Origin: JBLHRE01 sp047625765
GTDB taxonomy: Bacteria; Bacteroidota; Bacteroidia; Flavobacteriales; JBLHRE01
Direction: 5' to 3'
Length of the DNA: 11,455 nt
NCBI GenBank assembly: GCA_047625765.1
Contig: JBLHRE010000047.1
Coordinates: 1 to 11,455 of the forward strand
This document shows, piece after piece, positions 7,231-11,455 of this stretch (positions are counted from its first letter, which is position 1; every line of letters begins with the position of its first letter). The translations under genes and the position numbers were made by a program. The notes under the pieces were generated by a model. It was not told the DNA's origin, made no database searches, and saw only the letters and a program-made list of their open reading frames with translations.

Positions 7231-7232
7231 AT

Positions 7233-7739
7233 ATGCGTAAACTAATTGTTTCAATACTTATAGTATTAACCTCTGTCTCTGTTGGTTTTTGGGCAATAGG
7301 AGCTATTGCCAATGAAAACTATTCAGGTCAAATTTCAAGTAAATTAAACGCTTCACCAGAAAGAGTTTGGAGTGTGTTAAGTCGGTTTACCGAATTCCAA
7401 AAAGAACGGAGAGAAATAATAAGAATTGATATTCTTGAATCTGACTCGTTGGGTCCAATAAGATGGAAAGAGTTTACAGACATGGACGGGTTTATTGTTT
7501 TTGAACGCATTGAGTGGGTGCCAAATGAACGGTTGAAATTAAAAATGGAATCAAGCTCGTTTGGAATGACAGGAGTGTGGACCTATCAAATTGATCCACT
7601 AGACTATCGATGTAGGCTAACAATTTCTGAAGAGAGTACGGTGCAACAATCCATTGTTAGATCTGCCTTGGTAATTGCTGGAAGAGATGCGAATTTGAAA
7701 CAAGAAATGAACTTAATTAGCTCTACATTGGCTGAGTAA
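7233..7739 (+). CDS. membrane-anchored SRPBCC (START-like) family protein
   Basis: 168 residues. Residues 4-26 form one hydrophobic segment after MRK, either a signal anchor or an uncleaved signal. The rest resembles the SRPBCC / polyketide-cyclase-like fold, which builds a hydrophobic ligand pocket: the helix start LNASPERVWSVLSRFTEF (38-55), the strand-rich RWKEFTDMDGFIVFERIEWVPNERLKLKM (78-105), then GVWTYQIDP and CRLTISEES, and a long C-terminal helix (about 137-166). The ligand is not predictable. It begins 2 nt after the guanylyltransferase stop, so the two are surely cotranscribed. An AAGGAGAG at 7211-7218 is present but rather far (14 nt) from the ATG for a typical Shine-Dalgarno site. 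The fold assignment is from motif pattern only; a link to GDP-mannose metabolism is not evident beyond position. Confidence 0.8.
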   Translation: MRKLIVSILIVLTSVSVGFWAIGAIANENYSGQISSKLNASPERVWSVLSRFTEFQKERREIIRIDILESDSLGPIRWKEFTDMDGFIVFERIEWVPNERLKLKMESSSFGMTGVWTYQIDPLDYRCRLTISEESTVQQSIVRSALVIAGRDANLKQEMNLISSTLAE

Positions 7740-7792
7740 CTTAAGTCTTATTGTCTTCTTTTAGTTAAATTGCCTAAAACAAAATTATCGTA

Positions 7793-8545
7793 TTGAAAAA
7801 TAACGCACTAAGTCTTTCAGAATCTATTATTGAGTTAGAATCTATTCTGGAAAAAGCAGAAATGAATCGAAATAGGTTGGCGTATTTTGCGGCATTTATT
7901 TTACGCTATGCACAACGCCTTCAAATCGAGCAAAATCAGTCGGAAGCTTACAGACTTTTTTCTATGCAAATCGTTAACAATTATGTACGTCATTACCAGA
8001 ACTATGAGGTAATGAACGAGCCGGTTAAATCTTGGCTAGCTGCTTTTAACGAAAGTAGCTCTTGGTGGGCCACGATCTCTCAACAGTACGTAATGTCTGT
8101 GATTTGTTTCTCTCGAATTACATTTCCTAAGGCTCTATTAGAGGTGTACGACAACATGTACGACAACATGGAAGACACGAGCAAATTGGACAGTGCTTAT
8201 TTTTACTGTTTGGAGTTATTGGATTCTGAATGGAAAAATGTTCTGAAGCGATTAAGTGTATATAGCTCATACTTAAACAGAATTCAGAAAAACAAACAAT
8301 ATGCTGGCCTTGGTTTGAACAATTTTAGAAGCATAGGAGATGAATCTTTGGTGTTGATAAATATTTTGAAGGAGTCCACCTTAGGTGAGCGTCAACGAAA
8401 GCTAAACTTAATGGATTATGATGTCCATGCTCAAGTTGAAATGGTTTCAAAGCCAGGTGATATTAACAAATTAAGAATGAAGTTAATTCGTCTTTCAGAA
8501 CGTAAATCAGTGAAAGAGGTTATTGCCTTAATTTCTAAGGGGTAA
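7793..8545 (+). CDS. DUF5995-like protein with TTG start
   Basis: A soluble, mainly helical protein of 250 residues with no signal peptide. The N-terminal part resembles DUF5995: an opening helix (SIIELESILEKA, 10-21), RLAYFAAFILRYAQ (28-41), a segment like the family's 'FA..Y' (MQIVNNYVRHYQNYEVMNEP, 58-77), and SWLAAFNESSSWW (80-92). Where, as I recall, that family has a conserved INAHINxDL core, this protein reads YVMSVICFSRITFPKAL (99-115), so the His/Asp positions look lost. The TTG start is chosen because the frame is open from 7778 and no ATG precedes. The first internal ATG (residue 24, at 7862) would remove the opening helix. A 12-bp tandem duplication adds a YDNM repeat (119-126). 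It lies 53 nt after the SRPBCC gene with no clear promoter between, so it probably belongs to that operon. Function unknown; the family call is tentative. Confidence 0.7.
   Translation: MKNNALSLSESIIELESILEKAEMNRNRLAYFAAFILRYAQRLQIEQNQSEAYRLFSMQIVNNYVRHYQNYEVMNEPVKSWLAAFNESSSWWATISQQYVMSVICFSRITFPKALLEVYDNMYDNMEDTSKLDSAYFYCLELLDSEWKNVLKRLSVYSSYLNRIQKNKQYAGLGLNNFRSIGDESLVLINILKESTLGERQRKLNLMDYDVHAQVEMVSKPGDINKLRMKLIRLSERKSVKEVIALISKG
8145..8168 (+). repeat. in-frame 12-bp tandem duplication
   Basis: The unit TGTACGACAACA occurs twice with no gap and no mismatch (8145-8156 and 8157-8168), inside the DUF5995-like gene. It preserves the frame and encodes YDNM twice (residues 119-126). Confidence 0.85.
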
Positions 8546-8572
8546 AATTCAAATTCCCACGATACATTTTTT

Positions 8573-8580
8573 TACTTTTG
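8573..8580 (+). promoter_or_regulatory. aminotransferase promoter -7 element
   Basis: TACTTTTG matches TAnnTTTG exactly and ends 22 nt before the first ATG at 8603. No -33 TTG is evident at the usual spacing. It suggests the aminotransferase is transcribed separately from the operon upstream. Confidence 0.55.
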
Positions 8581-8602
8581 CACCTCATTTAATCAGAGTA
8601 TT

Positions 8603-9868
8603 ATGATGGAGTTGCAGGTTTCGGAAATGGCCGAAAATTTAATTGGTTCAGAGATAATCAAATTGGCTGGAGAAGTAAAAGAAATGATTTCCAAAGGCGA
8701 TCAGATTCACAACTTTACCATTGGAGATTTTGACCCTAAATTGTTTCCGATTCCGGAAGAGTTGTTGGAGGCAATAATAGCATCCTATAGAAATGCCGAA
8801 ACCAATTATCCTACTGCTAATGGAATGTTGGAGCTTAGAAAGGCTGTTTCATATTTCTTAAAAACCAGAGGTGGTTTAGATTATGATACAGAGGAGATAT
8901 TGATATCTGGAGGAGCAAGGCCATTGATTTATGCTACATATAGAGCTTTAGTTGACCCTAAGGATAAAGTGATTTTCCCAGTTCCTTCATGGAACAATAA
9001 TCATTATTGCCATCTTTCATCTGCGCAACAAATTATTGTTGAAACGACACCGGAAAATAATTTTATGCCTTCGGCAGATGAGCTAAGACCATTTATTTCT
9101 GATGCTAGAATGATTGCTTTATGCTCTCCTCTAAATCCAACTGGCACCGTTTTTTCTGAGGATAAACTTAAGGAGATTTGTGAAATGGTTGTAGAAGAAA
9201 ACAAGCGTAGAGCAGACAATGAAAAACCTTTATACTTGTTGTTCGATCAAATTTATTGGGTATTAACGCATGGAGATACTTTACATCACGACCCTGTGAC
9301 CATCTGTCCAGAAGTAAAGCCGTACACCATCTTTATGGATGGCTTGTCTAAGGCATTTGCGGCAACAGGAGTAAGAGTAGGCTGGGCCTTTGGGCCGGCT
9401 AAGGTTATGGCTAAAATGAAATCTATTTTGGGGCATGTTGGTGCGTGGGCACCTAAGGCAGAGCAAATGGCAACAGCTCAATATCTAGAAATGGATACTG
9501 CTATAGATACTTATTTAGGTTCTTTTAAAGAAGATATTTCTGAGCGTTTGTATGGGTTTTACAAAGGTTTTCAGGATTTAAAAAACAAAGGATTCAATGT
9601 AGATGCAATTGCTCCACAAGCTGCAATTTACCTTACAGTGAAATTAGATTTAGTTGGCAAAACAACAAAATCAGGTGTTACATTGGAAAACACGAAACAG
9701 GTAACCGCATTTATTTTACAAGAAGCCAAAACGGCTATTGTACCATTCTATGCATTTGGTGCTTCAGAAACATCACCTTGGTATCGATTGTCCGTAGGCA
9801 CGGCTAAAACAGAAGAGATTAAAGGTTTCTTTGAGCAATTAGAAAATGTATTGTCGAGTTTGACATAA
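8603..9868 (+). CDS. PLP-dependent class I/II aminotransferase (aspartate aminotransferase fold)
   Basis: Cytoplasmic transaminase of fold type I, 421 residues. The PLP-site residues are all visible: N178 in SPLNPTG, D215 and Y218 in FDQIYW, the Schiff-base lysine K250 in GLSKAFAATGVRVGW, R258 for the cofactor phosphate, and the substrate-carboxylate arginine R395 in WYRLSVGT. A glycine-rich turn ISGGARPLIYATYRAL (101-116) covers the cofactor phosphate. The set fits subgroup I aspartate/aromatic/alanine-type enzymes, but the amino donor cannot be fixed from sequence alone, so no symbol is given. Two ATGs are adjacent (8603 and 8606); either may be used, with no effect on the domain. It has its own promoter box and ends at a terminator, so it appears monocistronic. 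Confidence 0.93.
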   Translation: MMELQVSEMAENLIGSEIIKLAGEVKEMISKGDQIHNFTIGDFDPKLFPIPEELLEAIIASYRNAETNYPTANGMLELRKAVSYFLKTRGGLDYDTEEILISGGARPLIYATYRALVDPKDKVIFPVPSWNNNHYCHLSSAQQIIVETTPENNFMPSADELRPFISDARMIALCSPLNPTGTVFSEDKLKEICEMVVEENKRRADNEKPLYLLFDQIYWVLTHGDTLHHDPVTICPEVKPYTIFMDGLSKAFAATGVRVGWAFGPAKVMAKMKSILGHVGAWAPKAEQMATAQYLEMDTAIDTYLGSFKEDISERLYGFYKGFQDLKNKGFNVDAIAPQAAIYLTVKLDLVGKTTKSGVTLENTKQVTAFILQEAKTAIVPFYAFGASETSPWYRLSVGTAKTEEIKGFFEQLENVLSSLT

Positions 9869-9887
9869 TTTCTGTTTATATTAAATC

Positions 9888-9927
9888 AAAAGAGGCGAAA
9901 CTTTATCAGTTTCGTCTCTTTTGTTTT
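9888..9927. terminator. bidirectional rho-independent terminator
   Basis: A 15-bp stem with one G-U pair (AAAAGAGGCGAAACT, 9888-9902, with 9908-9922) and a TTATC loop lies between convergent stops at 9868 and 9940. Rightward it runs into TTTTGTTTT; leftward the A-rich left arm gives a T run too. It probably serves both sides. Confidence 0.88.
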
Positions 9928-9939
9928 AATTAATGCATG

Positions 9940-10401
9940 CTATTCTCTTTCTACTAACATGTCCACCGTAATGCTTATAGTGCCAGACAAAGTAGTGTTC
10001 TCATACTGAGTGTAATAGGTAGAGGAGTTTCCTCTTCCTGGGAAAACAATTCCTCCTAAATGATCGTGCACACCTTGATTCAAGTTGTCAAAATCATATA
10101 CGTCTAAGAAGAAATCGCTGTTGTTTAATTCCATTATATTATCTAATTCAAAGTCGATTGGAAATTTGCTAGAATCTACATTAGAAAAATACTGAGAACT
10201 CCACACAATATGCTTGTCTATATCTGTAATTTCAATAAATATTTCGGGTAATATATCGTTTCCGCTTTCGTTAGCGTCTTGTGAAAAATTAGGAATTTCG
10301 TGAAGTGTAATTCTTTCTACAAAATAGTAAGTTCTCTCTATATCGCATGATCCAAACCCAAGTAGCGCAACTAAAGCAGCAAAGTATTTAAATGTTCTCA
10401 T
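9940..10401 (-). CDS. lipoprotein with a C2-like domain
   Basis: 153 residues. The N-terminus MRTFKYFAALVALLGFGSC is a lipoprotein signal with the acylated cysteine at C19. Acidic residues at +2 (D20) and +4 (E22) loosely recall the surface-export signal of Bacteroidota lipoproteins, so surface display is possible. The mature part resembles a calcium/lipid-binding C2-type beta sandwich: ITLHEIP (31-37), DILPEIFIEITD (49-60), then FFLDVYDFDNLNQGVHDHLGGIVF (97-120). That last stretch follows the C2 pattern of 'V.D.D....DD..G', with D100, D103, D105 and D113 as possible calcium ligands. No enzymatic motif is seen. It lies 43 nt downstream of the metallo-hydrolase gene on the same strand and may be cotranscribed. 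The lipoprotein call is strong; the C2 relation is a pattern judgement and the function is unknown. Confidence 0.75.
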   Translation of the reverse strand: MRTFKYFAALVALLGFGSCDIERTYYFVERITLHEIPNFSQDANESGNDILPEIFIEITDIDKHIVWSSQYFSNVDSSKFPIDFELDNIMELNNSDFFLDVYDFDNLNQGVHDHLGGIVFPGRGNSSTYYTQYENTTLSGTISITVDMLVERE

Positions 10402-10444
10402 AATTCAATGTATTTGATTGGGCTTAACCTAAAACCGTACCAAT

Positions 10445-11080
10445 TTATAAAAATGGATTGTGATTACGTTCATGTCCGATGGTTGTTGTTGGACCATGGC
10501 CAGAATGAACCGTGTAATCATCGTCTAAAGTCAATAACTGTGTATTGATGGATGTCATCAGGTCTTCATGGTTGCAAAGTGGTAAATCGGTTCTGCCAAC
10601 GCTTTCTCTAAACAAGGTATCTCCAGCTATTACATTTTTGGATGCATGATGAATAAAGACTACGTGCCCTGGAGCGTGACCAGGCGTAAAGCGTACTTCC
10701 CATTCTGTATCGCCAAGAGTAATCGTGTCTCCGTGTTCTAGGAAACCTTCTGTAGGGATATCTGGTTGATTGATGGTTAGTTCCCATCTACCCGCAGCTT
10801 GTTCTGCATTTTCAATCCAATACAAATCGTCACGATGCATTTTAGCAGAAAGGCCCCAAGTGTCTGAAACGAATTTCGTTCCAAAAATATGATCAATATG
10901 ACAATGCGTTTGAAGCAATAGGATAGGCTTTAGGTTGTTGTCAACGATGTAATTACGGAGCTCCTGTTGTTCTATACTGCTGTAACAGCCAGGGTCTACA
11001 ATGGCACAATGGTTCTTATCATCAATTAATAAATAGGTGTTTTCTTGGAAAGGGCTAAAGACAAAGGAATGTATACGCAT
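10445..11080 (-). CDS. MBL-fold metallo-hydrolase, glyoxalase II-like
   Basis: Cytoplasmic hydrolase of the metallo-beta-lactamase superfamily, probably acting on a thioester such as a hydroxyacyl-glutathione-like substrate, although the true substrate is unknown. From the chosen start it has 211 residues. Dinuclear metal ligands are all present: HCHIDH (59-64; H59, H61, D63, H64), H135 in TPGHAPGH, D154 in AGDTLF and H195 in SGHGP. The SFVFSPFQENTYLL opening (5-18) and IVDPGC (27-32) are usual for this short form, which lacks the C-terminal domain of classical glyoxalase II. The ATG at 11080 is chosen because it sits just before that opening and 24 nt from a perfect -7 box. An ATG at 11089 is possible; a longer TTG-started frame (11116) runs across the promoter and is unlikely. 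Confidence 0.9.
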   Translation of the reverse strand: MRIHSFVFSPFQENTYLLIDDKNHCAIVDPGCYSSIEQQELRNYIVDNNLKPILLLQTHCHIDHIFGTKFVSDTWGLSAKMHRDDLYWIENAEQAAGRWELTINQPDIPTEGFLEHGDTITLGDTEWEVRFTPGHAPGHVVFIHHASKNVIAGDTLFRESVGRTDLPLCNHEDLMTSINTQLLTLDDDYTVHSGHGPTTTIGHERNHNPFL

Positions 11081-11104
11081 GGAGTCCATTTTTTTAAATG
11101 ATTT

Positions 11105-11112
11105 CAAAGGTA
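11105..11112 (-). promoter_or_regulatory. metallo-hydrolase promoter -7 element
   Basis: On the minus strand TACCTTTG matches TAnnTTTG exactly, the same octamer as before gcvP. It ends 24 nt before the ATG at 11080 (15 nt before the one at 11089) and rules against the upstream TTG start, which it overlaps. Confidence 0.55.
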
Positions 11113-11121
11113 GCAATCATC

Positions 11122-11135
11122 AAGAATAGATTCTT
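11122..11135. repeat. short inverted repeat in a divergent intergenic region
   Basis: AAGAAT-AG-ATTCTT has perfect 6-base arms and a 2-base centre. It lies between the divergent starts of the metallo-hydrolase and the secreted PD40-like protein, so a regulator bound there could affect both. In AT-rich DNA such a repeat can also arise by chance. Confidence 0.3.
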
Positions 11136-11150
11136 ATTTTTACAAGCTAT

Positions 11151-11455
11151 ATGTCTAAATACTTAAGAAATATTCAATTTTCGGTGAGCCTTGTCTTGCT
11201 GTTGTTTTGCACAACCGTAAATGGGCAATTTTATTATGGTATGCAGCAGGATTTTGGGAAAAGCCGAGTGCAATACCAAGATTTTCAGTGGTCTTATTAT
11301 TCGTTCGAGAAGTTCGATACCTATTTTTATAAACAAGGGAGGCAAGTTGCGCAGTACGTTTCTAAAATGGCTGAAGTAGAACTTAAAGAATTGGAAGGGC
11401 TTTTGGATTATCGGTTGGGCGAAAAACTACAATTGGTAGTTTACAATAATCTTAC
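11151..11455 (+). CDS. N-terminus of a secreted TolB/PD40-like repeat protein, cut by the window edge
   Basis: 101 complete codons are visible before the window ends. Residues 1-26 are a signal peptide (hydrophobic SVSLVLLLFCTTV followed by NGQ). The mature start FYYGMQQDFGKSRVQYQDFQWSYY, followed by a 'FDTYFYKQG.QVAQYVSKMAE.EL.ELE' helix and LQLVVYNN, matches the N-terminal domain I know from large Bacteroidota periplasmic or surface proteins that continue into WD40-like (PD40/TolB) beta-propeller repeats. That pattern also resembles the start of a zinc-peptidase-like domain ('..F.IYY....'). The propeller itself lies beyond the window and is not seen. It is divergent from the metallo-hydrolase, with 70 nt between starts. 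An imperfect -7 box, TATTTTTA at 11135-11142, lies 8 nt before the ATG. Confidence 0.72.
   Translation, partial: MSKYLRNIQFSVSLVLLLFCTTVNGQFYYGMQQDFGKSRVQYQDFQWSYYSFEKFDTYFYKQGRQVAQYVSKMAEVELKELEGLLDYRLGEKLQLVVYNNL

Noticed and set aside
7759..7779. Possible hairpin TTTTAG...CTAAAA between the SRPBCC and DUF5995-like genes
   Set aside because: The stem is 6 bp, all but one A-T or T-A, with a 9-base loop and no T run, so it is too weak to call a terminator.
10445..11116. Longer metallo-hydrolase starting at a TTG at 11116
   Set aside because: The extra 12 residues (LPLKSFKK...) overlap the exact TACCTTTG promoter element, and the family's conserved opening begins right after the ATG at 11080.
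11163..11345. Leftward 60-codon open frame
   Set aside because: It lies wholly opposite the secreted PD40-like gene, which has a signal peptide and recognisable sequence; the leftward product has no features.
1..11455. Defence system, mobile element, CRISPR array or biosynthetic cluster
   Set aside because: No transposase, integrase, phage, Cas, restriction, toxin-antitoxin or assembly-line genes and no regularly spaced repeats were seen; the window is mainly housekeeping and envelope genes.

Overview
The window is low-GC bacterial DNA that looks like a Bacteroidota (Flavobacteriia-like) chromosome. Evidence for this: a secreted protein with the type IX secretion C-terminal sorting domain; repeated copies of the Bacteroidota promoter -7 motif TAnnTTTG in front of genes; little Shine-Dalgarno signal at starts; Bacteroidota-style lipoproteins; and a single-domain mannose-1-phosphate guanylyltransferase. 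The species cannot be named from this sequence. No rRNA, tRNA, insertion sequence, CRISPR array, phage gene or origin was recognised. No stretch longer than about 150 bases lacks a gene.

Layout. (1) At the left edge the start of a membrane-protein gene runs leftward out of the window (1-105), divergent from a full-length gcvP, the PLP-dependent P-protein of the glycine cleavage system (208-3087). gcvP ends at a strong terminator. (2) A monocistronic T9SS-exported protein (3236-4324) follows, ending at a terminator shared with the convergent pair mlaE-mlaF (5894 down to 4399). These encode the permease and ATPase of a lipid ABC transporter of the Mla type, with a stop/start overlap. (3) Divergent from mlaE is a very small lipoprotein gene (5967-6068, 33 residues). 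(4) A probable rightward operon comes next: mannose-1-phosphate guanylyltransferase (6139-7230), a membrane-anchored SRPBCC-fold protein 2 nt downstream (7233-7739), and a protein resembling a divergent DUF5995 member with a TTG start (7793-8545). (5) A class I/II PLP aminotransferase has its own promoter (8603-9868). (6) After a bidirectional terminator there is a leftward pair: a glyoxalase-II-like metallo-hydrolase (11080-10445) and a lipoprotein with a C2-like domain (10401-9940). (7) At the right edge, divergent from the hydrolase, is the N-terminus of a secreted protein resembling the TolB/PD40 repeat family (11151 onward).

The genes are mostly housekeeping and envelope functions: one-carbon/glycine metabolism, lipid transport for the outer membrane, GDP-mannose supply for polysaccharide or glycoprotein sugars, amino-acid transamination, and secreted or lipid-anchored envelope proteins. 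I do not see a new defence, mobile or biosynthetic system. The points most worth a second look are a perfect inverted repeat over the gcvP -7 box, the DUF5995-like protein that seems to have lost its family's core motif, the 33-residue lipoprotein, the C2-like lipoprotein, and genes whose -7 boxes lie so close to the ATG that leaderless transcripts are likely.
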